Shown here: in pieces, positions 54,636-64,000 of the stretch
How the letters are laid out: every line of letters starts with the position of its first letter
Position numbering within the stretch: the stretch's first letter is position 1
Source: Stramenopiles sp. TOSAG23-2
Taxonomy: Eukaryota; Sar
DNA: 64,000 nucleotides
Direction: 5' to 3'
Assembly: GCA_900128395.1 (NCBI GenBank)
Contig: LT649237.1
Span: forward strand, 1-64,000
Notes under the pieces: model-generated
What the model saw: only the letters and a program-made list of their open reading frames with translations
Told to the model about the DNA's origin: nothing
Databases searched by the model: none
Made by a program: the position numbers and the translations under genes

Positions 54636-57581
54636 TCAACCTCTATTGAAAATTTTTCCAAGTGTTGTACCTTGTTTATTGGCCATTTTTCTAATAATAG
54701 GATCCATATTCTTCAATTTATCGTAGAATCTATTTTTTCCATGTTGTATTAATGTCTGATTTGCTTCTTTTTCAACTTTTAAGTTTGCTGCTACTGACTT
54801 TATTTTTTCAACCCATTGATCCCTATTGCTTTTGTCAGTGCATTGAAAAATGGCTGATTCTTCTTTTAAAAACAGCTTATCAACCAGTAAATCCCCAAAT
54901 TTGAACTCAATTTTAAGTTCATTGTCAAGTAAATTATTATCTTGCTCTTTCGTTTTCACCCTTGTATCATGTTCCACTTGGAAAATATGCTGTGGAGAAC
55001 CTTGCCCAGTTTCGCCTCTTCCTGAATTATATATGCAAATTGCACCATGGACAAAGATGACAAACTTATTTTTTAATGGAGTTGTTCCTCCTAATACAAG
55101 TTTCTTGATTTTACCCCGTATTGAATTTTTCTTACTATATATAATATTGTCTTCAACCGTATCTTCCTCATTTAAGAATAGGGAATAATGCAATGCGTGG
55201 TATATTTTCAAACATTCTTCCTGTGTCTCAAATTCTAAATTTACAGTCTTCGCGCTGCTTTCAAAGAAACCAACCAATGACATACATTGTTGTGGGTGTC
55301 GCGTCCAATGCATCATCGGATCCAAATCTGTGCCATGTCCAATTTTTGTAACTTCGCCTAAAATGGTACCTTTGTCCATGTGGTGTTCTTTAGCCTCTTC
55401 GCCAATGACTTCTTTATCGCTGAAAAACATTATCCCTTTAGACTCGTTTACGAAGAAAAATTTCTTTTTGGTTTTCGCACCTTTGTTCCGTTTGTGTTTG
55501 TATGCCCAAAACCCTTCTTTCAAGATTTTAATAGCTTCTGCAAGGTTTTCTTCTGCATTATTTTTTGCCTCACTCTTTTTTCTATATTCAACCTCAGTTT
55601 TCCGTTTTTTGATACTTCTTCTATCCATTTCTCTTTTAGAATTCTCCTTTTTCTCCTTTTTCTTTGTCTCATTTTGCGAGTTAACAACTACATCTTTTGT
55701 AATTAGTGGAAATACATATTGCTCCTCTCTGCCAGATAATTTTTCCTTTATCTTCTTTTCCGCTAGTTCTTTATAAGACAAATCGATGTCATCAAGAATT
55801 TTATTCGGGTCAAAACTTTCGTCCGCAATTTCTGTTTGGTTGTCATTCAAAGATGTTTCTATGAAGTCTAAGGTTATATTGTGCAGTCCATTTGTCTGCT
55901 CATCTTTAACTATTTCTAAATTTTGCTTAATTTCTTTTACCATAAGTAGCAATGGATTTTGGCACAAGTAAAATGACAATGCACGAAAGGCTATTTCTCG
56001 TTGTTCTTTTGCAATAAACCCTGTTTTTATTTGTTTCTCACCACCTTTTACTTTTATTTCTAACATATATAATCTATATGAATCACTATTTGACTTGCCA
56101 AATTTAACCCTTTTAGGTTTCCGCCCTAAACCAATATTCTGTCCTTTTAATAAACTGAATCCATACGAAATTCTTGATGTGTCTATGTCTATATTACCAC
56201 GATGGGTATCATCAACAACTAGTTTCCATGTATTATTCGATGCATTTTCATCTTCGCCAATATTGACAAATATCCTACGTATTTCTGGTAATCGCTCGTA
56301 TTTAGCATCTAAATTGTAACCAATAATACCATTTCTTAATAACGTATTTATACCGTCGCGTTGCTTATTATTTTCCATCATTCCTAGCCGAATTCCCTCA
56401 TCGTCAGCTAATTTCTCATTTTCATAACTAATGCATGGAACTAGGTCATCTTGCACATTCCAATTCCTACTTTCGGAATCTAAAACGCCTTTAATTTTTT
56501 GAATAGATGCTGCATAGATTTTTTCATATTTCTGTTGATTTTGAATGATAAATTCATGTATCTTTACTGTATTCATACTTTTAGGGAATGAATCTGCACT
56601 TGTACATAATAATATCTTTACAGGGTTGTCATCACCATCACTTGTCTTTATTCCTTTATCAACTGGCCATTCGATCCAATTTTCGGAATCATCATCTTTT
56701 TTATAGTAAAGATTCATATTAGACAATCCTACAAATTTATTTTTTAAGCCTAATTCATCTAAAATTTCTTGTTTCAAGGCATTAGCAGATAATGTTATAT
56801 TTAATGCCATGGCATAATAATCATCGTTACTTTTATCATCGTCTTTGTCATTTGGATCAAAATTTATATGATCCCATTTAATCTCTACAAGTGCTTTGCT
56901 TTGCACATTGAAGACGCCAGCACTTTCCCAAGTAAACCATTTTTTCTCAAAATCTAACAATAATGATGAAGGAAACCAATAAGAATTACCAGATAATCCA
57001 CCAAAGAAACGACTACCCCATGTGAAATCAACATTGGATCTTGAACTAGTAGTAAAATCACGCCACGTAACGCCAACTAATAGAGTTTCTGATTTTGGCC
57101 AAGTTGTTACTTTCTTGTTTTCGTAAAAATTGTCGCACTGGCCAATTTCTGTTTTAAAATATTCTATGACAACGTTACTGGGTTTTCTTACGTGGCTGGA
57201 AATGGCAAAACATACTGTATTTGGTTTGAACGTAGGTCCGTTCGTTGATCCTTTAGTATTCATCACCTCGTTCAAAGACTCCCATTCTTCTGGTGTTGGT
57301 TTTGCTCTAACAGATAATTGTTCACTTCTGCGTTCCGGTGGACAGTCACGTGAAATACATATTTTCAACCGCTGATTGCCTTTACCTAAATAAAAATTAT
57401 TTAAAAGGAACAAGCAGTCTGCTACACCAGGTAATGCTTTTCCAGTTGTATGATGAAACAACGCATTCCATTCAAATATAACCAGTTTATACTTCTGCAA
57501 GTTTGCATATGCTTCAGTTGGTGCCCAATAGCCATAATCTTGTAGATTCTCTTGAACAACTTGATTAGTCACTACTGGCAT
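54636..57581 (-). CDS. Unknown large protein with two C-terminal PH-like domains
   Basis: 981 residues from ATG 57581. The N-terminal ~330 residues are globular and not recognised (YKLVIFEWNALFHHTTGKAL, WFPSSLLLDFEKKWFTW). The opening stretch LVIFEWNALFH could be a nucleotide- or TerD-like beta-alpha fold, but the pattern is not decisive. A charged coiled-coil segment (about 600-690) leads to two modules. The first, about 690-805 (KTKKKFFFVNESKGIMFFSD, ending ECLKIYHALHYSL), and the second, about 815-945 (LKNKFVIFVHGAICIYN, ending DKSNRDQWVEKIKSVA), have the strand order and C-terminal helix with conserved Trp of PH domains. PH domains bind phosphoinositides or proteins, so membrane-proximal signalling is plausible. 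It is convergent with HYDIN. Confidence 0.65.
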   Translation of the reverse strand: MPVVTNQVVQENLQDYGYWAPTEAYANLQKYKLVIFEWNALFHHTTGKALPGVADCLFLLNNFYLGKGNQRLKICISRDCPPERRSEQLSVRAKPTPEEWESLNEVMNTKGSTNGPTFKPNTVCFAISSHVRKPSNVVIEYFKTEIGQCDNFYENKKVTTWPKSETLLVGVTWRDFTTSSRSNVDFTWGSRFFGGLSGNSYWFPSSLLLDFEKKWFTWESAGVFNVQSKALVEIKWDHINFDPNDKDDDKSNDDYYAMALNITLSANALKQEILDELGLKNKFVGLSNMNLYYKKDDDSENWIEWPVDKGIKTSDGDDNPVKILLCTSADSFPKSMNTVKIHEFIIQNQQKYEKIYAASIQKIKGVLDSESRNWNVQDDLVPCISYENEKLADDEGIRLGMMENNKQRDGINTLLRNGIIGYNLDAKYERLPEIRRIFVNIGEDENASNNTWKLVVDDTHRGNIDIDTSRISYGFSLLKGQNIGLGRKPKRVKFGKSNSDSYRLYMLEIKVKGGEKQIKTGFIAKEQREIAFRALSFYLCQNPLLLMVKEIKQNLEIVKDEQTNGLHNITLDFIETSLNDNQTEIADESFDPNKILDDIDLSYKELAEKKIKEKLSGREEQYVFPLITKDVVVNSQNETKKKEKKENSKREMDRRSIKKRKTEVEYRKKSEAKNNAEENLAEAIKILKEGFWAYKHKRNKGAKTKKKFFFVNESKGIMFFSDKEVIGEEAKEHHMDKGTILGEVTKIGHGTDLDPMMHWTRHPQQCMSLVGFFESSAKTVNLEFETQEECLKIYHALHYSLFLNEEDTVEDNIIYSKKNSIRGKIKKLVLGGTTPLKNKFVIFVHGAICIYNSGRGETGQGSPQHIFQVEHDTRVKTKEQDNNLLDNELKIEFKFGDLLVDKLFLKEESAIFQCTDKSNRDQWVEKIKSVAANLKVEKEANQTLIQHGKNRFYDKLKNMDPIIRKMANKQGTTLGKIFNRG

Positions 57582-58268
57582 TTTGCTGATATATATTATA
57601 TATATTTAAAGAATATAATATATATATATATATATAGTGTAAATTAGGAAGAAATGTTTTTTTCAAAGAAGGAAATAGATCATATAGCCTTTATTAACTG
57701 TTTACAAACTTTGTAAAGTCTTCATAATGATACTATTAGTAATTGATATATGATAAATACCAACATAAACTCCAACTACTTTTTACTATTAATATTAGTA
57801 CAGGTATAATTAGAATAATACTTTAACTTGACATATAATATTAATAGCAAAACCAGAAAACACAACTCACTATTACTATACTTACTATTAATATTAATAT
57901 TAATAATGTACTCACTATCACTAAACAACACCAAATTTTTAAGTTGCTCTTCTTTTTTTTCACTCCTCCTCTTACTCTGCTGCTGCTCTGTGCTGCTGCT
58001 CTGCTCAGAGAGAGACATTTTAATTTGACCAGAGAGAAGTGTGATAGGAAAATAGATTGAAGACAAGCTAAAGCAGCAAGTACAAACATTTTTTTGTTGA
58101 GCATAATAAATGCATTATTATTAGCATAAATTAAAGCATTATTATTAATAATAAGAAAAAGATACATCATCTACGAGTCGTAAGTGACAAATATATATAT
58201 ATATATATATATATAGACATATACATGTAAATATTTTCAATCAACAATACAAGATCAATATAAAAATC
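57582..58268. other. Divergent intergenic region with a short candidate frame
   Basis: TA repeats at both ends (about 57597-57635 and 58190-58215). A minus-strand frame from ATG 58018 (MSLSEQSSSTEQQQSKRRSE) has coding-like Ser/Gln/Lys composition for about 40 codons. It then passes a GTAAGT donor-like site into AT-rich sequence. It could be a first exon or chance; not called as a gene. Confidence 0.35.
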
Positions 58269-59282
58269 ATGGCAAGCATTGTATATAATGATCGTCCGAA
58301 AGTGACCAAGAAGAATAATAATAATGTACAACAAATAAAAACGGTTTTACGTGGTTATGCCAATGAAATATTACCTAATTTATATCTAGGTTCCAAAGAG
58401 TCTTGTAATAATTTGGAAATGCTAGGTGAACTAAATAAACTTAATATAAAAGCTATTGTAAATTGTACTAAAAGTAAAGGAGTATTTGAAAAAAACAATA
58501 ACATTACATATTGCAATATACGAATAAATGATGAATCTGGTGCTGATATTGGTACATACTTCCCTGATTCGACAGAATTTATACATACAATAATTATGAA
58601 TGGTGGCTCCGTTTTAGCTCATTGTCAACAAGGTATTTCACGTTCTTCAACCATTATTATTGCTTATCTCATGAGATATCATAAAATGAAGCGAGATGAA
58701 GCATATTTAAAGGTCAAGATATTAAGGCCGGTAATTGATCCTAATATTGGTTTTTATCAACAACTTGCTGTTTTTGAATATTTTCTTTTTTCAGATGAAC
58801 AAGATGAGACCTTATCTTCCTTCGTAAAAAAAAGTATTGATAATAATAATATTATGGAAGAACAAGAAGAAGAAGACATCGTTGATTTGAAAAAATGGCC
58901 ACGTATGTCATCTGCAAAATTTGGTATGCTTCAATCTTCCATTAAAGATTTTAATCATTTTTTTCAAGATATTTTTAAATTATTACCAAAAAATAATGAT
59001 AAAAATGAAAATATTAATAATGTTGACGAAATGATAAACAAAATTTTTGATGCGGCATTAGATTATATTTTTGGAAGAGGATTCGACACGACTGATTTAT
59101 TATGGTTAAAATATCTTTTTGAAACATTATGCAATTATAATAATGATTATTATAAGAAAATTGTAAGGAATGTAGTGAAAGGACAATTATCTGAAGGTTC
59201 TACTTTATTAATAAATTGGGAAGGTGAATATCGCCCACGACATATGAAAGCATTGTTTGATATTTTATCATTACATGAATAG
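58269..59282 (+). CDS. Dual-specificity protein phosphatase with extra C-terminal domain
   Basis: 337 residues. Residues about 30-175 form a DSP catalytic domain. It opens with EILPNLYLGSKESCNN, and IKAIVNCT forms a core strand. A general-acid loop follows (RINDESGADI). The signature HCQQGISRSST has catalytic Cys119 and Arg125, and then AYLMRYHKMKRDEAY. All catalytic residues are present, so it should dephosphorylate phospho-Tyr/Ser/Thr or a related substrate. The C-terminal ~150 residues are mostly helical with an Asn-rich loop (LLPKNNDKNENIN) and end with WEGEYRPRHMKALFDILSLHE; I do not recognise this part. No kinase-docking or localisation signal is evident. Confidence 0.93.
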   Translation: MASIVYNDRPKVTKKNNNNVQQIKTVLRGYANEILPNLYLGSKESCNNLEMLGELNKLNIKAIVNCTKSKGVFEKNNNITYCNIRINDESGADIGTYFPDSTEFIHTIIMNGGSVLAHCQQGISRSSTIIIAYLMRYHKMKRDEAYLKVKILRPVIDPNIGFYQQLAVFEYFLFSDEQDETLSSFVKKSIDNNNIMEEQEEEDIVDLKKWPRMSSAKFGMLQSSIKDFNHFFQDIFKLLPKNNDKNENINNVDEMINKIFDAALDYIFGRGFDTTDLLWLKYLFETLCNYNNDYYKKIVRNVVKGQLSEGSTLLINWEGEYRPRHMKALFDILSLHE

Positions 59283-59305
59283 TGTGGATGTAAAAATGTA
59301 AAAAA

Positions 59306-59356
59306 TATACGAGTACCATATCTGATGAAGAGAGAGAGAGGTCATATCCTCGTATA
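59306..59356. repeat. TATACGAG / CTCGTATA inverted repeat
   Basis: An 8-bp perfect stem with a 35-base loop containing a GA microsatellite, between the 3' ends of the phosphatase and the transporter fusion genes. Confidence 0.4.
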
Positions 59357-59531
59357 TATATGTGTCATTGTCGTACGATTAAATATGAAATATAAAAACA
59401 ACAGTGAAGGGATATATACGAAATTTTACATCTTGTCACAATGTTTTTATTTTTTACAAAAAATTTAAAAGCATTTTCACCGCCGTATAAAATTTTTATA
59501 TGTAATCAAAATTCTCTCCTCTCTCTCTCTC

Positions 59532-62500
59532 TCACATCAAATGTACACCTTTTCGTTTCCTACGCCTTAATCCATTTACAGCATGTATAGATGCTCTCAT
59601 TCTCCCCCATTGCCCGCTTACGCTTAAGCTAGCGCTAGTTTCACGTCCTAAATTATCTCCACTAACACTTCTTCGCAAATTGTCTTCACTTTGATTAAAA
59701 CTATTGGTAAATGCATCATCTTCTTCATCCAATGTTTCCATTACAGAAATCAATCTTTCTTCTTCATCAATATTTTCTTTATAACCCTTGGTTACAGAAG
59801 CTGTATCACCGACACGTAAAAGATAAAGCTCATTTTCTAATCGGTCCGATACGGATAAACATAAAGCTTGGCAAATACTTCGATGGCGCTTTGTTAAACT
59901 CAATAACGATCTGGCAGAAAATTCTAAAACAGTTACTTTTCCATTTGGGCTATTTTTAGTAGCATATAAAGAATTCAAACGAGTTGCTTGTGGCAACAAT
60001 GCTATTTCTCCATATAATTGTCGTTGTGCATTTCGATTATCATTTGAATGATAAGATGTATTGGCATTAAATGATATACATGCATCTTCTGCAATAAATA
60101 ATGTCTCTGCACTATCACCTTCATGAAAGATGATATCACCAGGGGCATACACACGCTCAACAGCAATAAATGCCAATGCTTCAATATATTTGTGATCTAA
60201 AGTTGCAAATATGCGCGAACGTGACAATTTAATGCATTTCTGTAAATTCGAACTGTTATTTATATAGCTATTTTTACCAGAAAATCCATTGGAACCCTCT
60301 TGTGTCTTTGCATTCATTACATGCCGCTTTAAAATTCCATGCAAAGCACTATCTTCTTCAGCTACAGATTGTGCTTTTTTATTTGTACCATTCACCCTAC
60401 TGTTACGCAATAATGTACAATCGCGCATATTTATCAACAATGTTCTTAATATACCATTTAAAACTCTTGAATTCACCTTCAAAAGCTGCTGTAAAGATAT
60501 ATGTGTAATCTTAATAACTAATGAATCTTCCATTGCTTCAGCTGATACTTTTGACGCAGCTGCCATTCTCTCAAATTGACTTATATTTAAATTCGTCGGT
60601 GTTGCAGTTGGAGATGTATAATTTGAAAAAAAAGCTCTAAGTGGTGGGTCACCAATTGAATGACCCTCCTCTGCAATAATTGAATCATCCCCTTCTTTGA
60701 TAGAAAATTTTCCACTTACTACAATACATAAAACTTCCTCCTCAATCAAAATGTCGCCTTTTTTGACAAATTTGAACGTGACAACATTTGAGACATCTTT
60801 CAACTCGCGTAATCTTAATCCCTCAAACAATTCAGAATTTTCTAACGTTTGCACCTTTGCTAGCATTTCATCGTCATCGTCCTGGCTATTGATCTCATTT
60901 GCATTGCCCTTATTACACAATCGCAATGAAATTCGATTGATGCTTTCTTGTAACTTTCCTTGTAATTTGTTCTCCAAAATAGTTTCTGATTCTAGTAATT
61001 TTAATAAGATTGCCTTAACTTTGTCTTTTAAAGTGCCTTGCAATAAATTTTCCAACACTTCAAATGTCGCTACTCGGACTTGTTCATTCTGTGAACTAGC
61101 TGCTTCTAATAATAAATCGATGCTTAAACCCATTGGAAAATGACTAACAGCAACAATTTGCAATAAAAAATGTACTTCATCTCTTGTAAGTATATTACTA
61201 TCTAACATCTTTGTTGAAAATGGATTATTTTCCCCAGAGACCATTGTAAAAAATTCAGAAAGATTTTTATCAACATGTTTTAATGTTTTATTGATCAAAT
61301 CACTTAAATCTTTTTGTAAATGTTTCTTCAATTCTACATTTACATGATCGTGCAATAGCTCTGCAAACGTTTTCGATACGGCGCCCATGTGCAATAATTC
61401 CTCTAATGCATTTAAAACCAATTGCGTAATTTTCAACGTTGCTTTCACATCGTTCAATTCGTATATATATCCAAGATAACGTGAAATTCCAATGAAAAAA
61501 TTTTCACTTTTAAAATGTTTTTTCTTCGTATCTTTCTGTTCTAATCGTTTTTGTAAAGTTTCTAGCTCTTTCTTCAAAATTTTTTCAATCACTTCAATTG
61601 TGTCTTTAACATCAAAATGCAGCAATGCTTCGCAAACGAGATCCACAACAACGGAGACCGCTAATTTTTTAACCAGAGATGGTATTAATATTTTTGAGCG
61701 TCTTCCATTACAATTTTTTAATGCTGCTGTAAGTAGATGAACATTGTTTCGAGTATTTTCACTATTCAAAATAAAGATCAAGTACCCATCGGATATCATT
61801 TCACTTAAATGCATTCCAATCAAAGACAACGCTGCAACTTGACTCTTTTCATCACTTGCCCTATTGTGTAACATGCTGTATAAAAATATGTGCGATGATT
61901 CGTGTATCCAATCAGTCAATTTTAAAAGGCAAATAGCAGCTGATACTCTTAATGTCCTTGGATTACTTGGATATTTCACGAATCGTTCTAGTGCCCTTAT
62001 TAATGCTGTACTGCTTGCTGCATTTAATTTTTCATTATCTCCGCATATATGTATAGCTGCAATTCGCATTTCACGTGCCAAAGCGGTATCGCATATAATC
62101 ATCAGTAAATCATCTACCGTTAAAAGACCTGCACGACCAGCAACTTCTAATGCTTTTAAACGAATAGCTGTATCTGGAATGTCGGAAGTATTACCATTAC
62201 TTCGCCCATTACTACTATTAGTCCAAACGGGTCTTCCTCTTCCACCACCATTATCTAGATTATTTTTTTTTATCGATGATGATGATGGTGATGAGAAATT
62301 TGTATCAACAGAAAGCATTGGCAATCCATCATCAAACGATGTATTTAATGCATCGCTAGAGCCAACTGAACCAGCGATTTTCTGTCTAGAGCGTCTTTTA
62401 ATACTTTTCTTAGTACTACTCATACGAGGTGACATGGATGTTGAATTTCTACGATTTTTATTTGGTGTGCTGGTCGCTCGTGCTGGTGATTGCAGTCGTA

Positions 62501-64000
62501 TTAATGGAATATCATGTGGAGCATCATCATCTGTTTTACTTTTATTCAAATTACTTCCGCTACTACTACTACTACCTGCAATAGTACTCATACGTTTTTG
62601 GCTATTTTTATATTGCAAATTTTTTTTCTCTCGAACATGATTTAATTCTGTCCATATTAATGCTCTTAATTCTCTACTAAAATCTACTACAACATTTGGT
62701 GGTAAACTATCTAATATAAATATACGTTGGCTTATTTTACCATTCAATAACGTTTCTTTAATAATACGTTTTGAAACAGGATCGGCCATATTTAAATGAT
62801 GAACATCAGCCCTAATATTATCCGTTGTTGAACTTATTGTTCCATCTAACGTACCAATCATATTATAAAATTCTTTTGCATATGCAACTCTGGCTCTTAT
62901 TACTTCCACTAAAAAGCCGATTGCAAGTATGACAATACAAATTCCAATGATTTTTGCATCGCTATTATTACTACTGTGTTGTTGTTCTTCACTATCCATC
63001 AAAACTGGATTATTCTTTGCAATTTCTGATTGGTATTTTTGTATATATTTTAAAAACATCGATAAAAATGCAGCGCCAGCTCGTGCTACGGAGCGAAAGG
63101 ATCCAGTAATAATTGGTTTTGCCTTAAGACGGTCTTCAATGGATAATGGTAACCATAATAATTCTCTAGATGTACCAAAAATGGTATATGTAACAGCATT
63201 GTAAATAGCGCGTGTGGAAACTAACATGAATATACTTGGTGTGGCAGCTGTGAAAAAACCAAATAATATCATAGAAATCGGCATAAATGCAAGACCATAT
63301 AATACACCAAACTGTCTATTGATGTATGATGTCGATGCTTGTAATGGAATCATCAGTAAACTTTGAAAGCCATTGATAGATCCAAGTTTGTTTTTCATTT
63401 CCGCTTCCGGTAACTTGGACAATATAGCCAACATTTGTATATCGCAAAGCACACGACCTATCGTTGCAGCTACTTCAAATACGCACATGTGTATATAATA
63501 TGGTTTACTTAATATTATTTTCATTGCTGATGCATTTTTTTTGTTGGAGGAATTTTGTTCCGCATTGCTATCATTGCTACTATTGTTATTATTGGAATTG
63601 TTTGGAGTATTCTTGTTTTTTTTTGATCCAACAGGTGATGGTGATATAAGATAACCAATAGTAAGAAACATTGCAAAGCCAGATAATATTATCAAATTTT
63701 GAATTGTTGTTATTTTCCACTCGTTCAACTTTTTAATAAATCCAAAACCAATAAATAAAGATGCAAATGTTGATCCATAATTAATAGAGTTGACCGACAT
63801 TTTCTTATCGGATAATAAAAAACTACTAGATACAGATTCCCAAAATATTTGTAACATGATACCGACAATAATATCTGAACAAACATAAAATGCTCCTGCT
63901 ATGTATTTCGCATATTCTTGAGAGTTATTATTTTTACTATTATGACTAGTTGTTGAATTATCATCTTCATGCAACGAACTAATAATACTATAAAATAAAA
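59532..64000 (-). CDS. Nucleotide transporter (NTT/TLC) fused to helical repeats and two cyclic-nucleotide-binding domains, 5' partial
   Basis: About 1,485 residues visible; the frame stays open to the window edge with no ATG at its start, so the N terminus lies outside. Residues 1-350 hold about eight membrane helices matching the C-terminal two thirds of ATP/ADP translocase-type NTT carriers, including NAVTYTIFGTSRELLWLPLS and the following basic loop RLKAKPIITGSF. A Ser/Arg-rich linker (about 450-560) is followed by HEAT/ARM-like helical repeats (about 590-1040). Two cNMP-binding folds follow: the first at about 1045-1190 is degenerate. The second, at about 1265-1385, has YAPGDIIFHEGDSAETLFI and a phosphate-binding cassette YGEIALLPQATRLNSLYA with the key Glu and Arg. 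The layout suggests nucleotide exchange gated by cAMP, cGMP or another ligand. The fusion is clear because all parts share one frame. Substrate and membrane are not determined. Confidence 0.85.
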   Translation of the reverse strand, partial: LFYSIISSLHEDDNSTTSHNSKNNNSQEYAKYIAGAFYVCSDIIVGIMLQIFWESVSSSFLLSDKKMSVNSINYGSTFASLFIGFGFIKKLNEWKITTIQNLIILSGFAMFLTIGYLISPSPVGSKKNKNTPNNSNNNNSSNDSNAEQNSSNKKNASAMKIILSKPYYIHMCVFEVAATIGRVLCDIQMLAILSKLPEAEMKNKLGSINGFQSLLMIPLQASTSYINRQFGVLYGLAFMPISMILFGFFTAATPSIFMLVSTRAIYNAVTYTIFGTSRELLWLPLSIEDRLKAKPIITGSFRSVARAGAAFLSMFLKYIQKYQSEIAKNNPVLMDSEEQQHSSNNSDAKIIGICIVILAIGFLVEVIRARVAYAKEFYNMIGTLDGTISSTTDNIRADVHHLNMADPVSKRIIKETLLNGKISQRIFILDSLPPNVVVDFSRELRALIWTELNHVREKKNLQYKNSQKRMSTIAGSSSSSGSNLNKSKTDDDAPHDIPLIRLQSPARATSTPNKNRRNSTSMSPRMSSTKKSIKRRSRQKIAGSVGSSDALNTSFDDGLPMLSVDTNFSSPSSSSIKKNNLDNGGGRGRPVWTNSSNGRSNGNTSDIPDTAIRLKALEVAGRAGLLTVDDLLMIICDTALAREMRIAAIHICGDNEKLNAASSTALIRALERFVKYPSNPRTLRVSAAICLLKLTDWIHESSHIFLYSMLHNRASDEKSQVAALSLIGMHLSEMISDGYLIFILNSENTRNNVHLLTAALKNCNGRRSKILIPSLVKKLAVSVVVDLVCEALLHFDVKDTIEVIEKILKKELETLQKRLEQKDTKKKHFKSENFFIGISRYLGYIYELNDVKATLKITQLVLNALEELLHMGAVSKTFAELLHDHVNVELKKHLQKDLSDLINKTLKHVDKNLSEFFTMVSGENNPFSTKMLDSNILTRDEVHFLLQIVAVSHFPMGLSIDLLLEAASSQNEQVRVATFEVLENLLQGTLKDKVKAILLKLLESETILENKLQGKLQESINRISLRLCNKGNANEINSQDDDDEMLAKVQTLENSELFEGLRLRELKDVSNVVTFKFVKKGDILIEEEVLCIVVSGKFSIKEGDDSIIAEEGHSIGDPPLRAFFSNYTSPTATPTNLNISQFERMAAASKVSAEAMEDSLVIKITHISLQQLLKVNSRVLNGILRTLLINMRDCTLLRNSRVNGTNKKAQSVAEEDSALHGILKRHVMNAKTQEGSNGFSGKNSYINNSSNLQKCIKLSRSRIFATLDHKYIEALAFIAVERVYAPGDIIFHEGDSAETLFIAEDACISFNANTSYHSNDNRNAQRQLYGEIALLPQATRLNSLYATKNSPNGKVTVLEFSARSLLSLTKRHRSICQALCLSVSDRLENELYLLRVGDTASVTKGYKENIDEEERLISVMETLDEEDDAFTNSFNQSEDNLRRSVSGDNLGRETSASLSVSGQWGRMRASIHAVNGLRRRKRKGVHLM

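Noticed and set aside
1-64000. CRISPR arrays, bacterial operons, ribosome binding sites
   Set aside because: No spaced direct repeats; gene content, intron and SECIS type are eukaryotic.

Overview
The window is nuclear DNA of a eukaryotic, flagellated protist. It is visibly AT-rich, with long uninterrupted coding frames, few introns and the standard code with one apparent recoded TGA. A single-exon HYDIN homologue of 5,023 residues (39389-54460) implies a motile cilium with a central pair. Eukaryotic eIF3c, DPY30, SLC44 and cytosolic AlaRS genes, a eukaryotic SECIS-like hairpin and one GT-AG intron place it firmly among eukaryotes. I cannot name the lineage from sequence alone.

About twenty genes lie on mixed strands, mostly as convergent and divergent neighbours. 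From left to right: a terminal exon of an off-window gene; a Sel1/MYND/ankyrin protein (minus); an unknown nuclear-looking protein whose 5' end is tandemly duplicated; eIF3c (minus, two exons); a glutaredoxin/peroxiredoxin-like selenoprotein; an SLC44 transporter (minus); two tandem paralogues with two membrane helices and one EF-hand; a short protein with a possible mitochondrial presequence; a secreted sushi-domain protein (minus); DPY30; a 5'-incomplete PDI (minus); a CCDC6-like coiled coil; alanyl-tRNA synthetase (minus); a lipid-anchored unknown (MGNTCC N terminus); a large IQ/EF-hand protein (minus); HYDIN; a PH-domain protein (minus); a dual-specificity phosphatase; and a nucleotide transporter fused to helical repeats and two cyclic-nucleotide-binding domains (minus, cut by the right edge).

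The most notable signal is at 8448-9957. Two open frames join in phase through one TGA at 8874-8876. That TGA occupies the first position of a thioredoxin-fold redox motif, giving W-U-P-P-C. About 210 bases after the terminal TAA there is a hairpin with all parts of a eukaryotic SECIS element: ATGA / 12-bp helix / AAAA loop / CGAG. Together they support a selenoprotein that fuses a glutaredoxin-like domain to a Sec-containing peroxiredoxin-like domain.

Other structure includes a 768-bp foldback element with long inverted repeats (32290-33057), two copies of a ~135-bp MITE-like element (22295-22432, 26064-26193), and TACGA/TCGTA-core inverted repeats in most intergenic gaps between convergent genes. 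A 123-bp in-frame duplication spans a gene's promoter and start. Two neighbouring genes carry one-base frame breaks in A-runs, which may be assembly errors.
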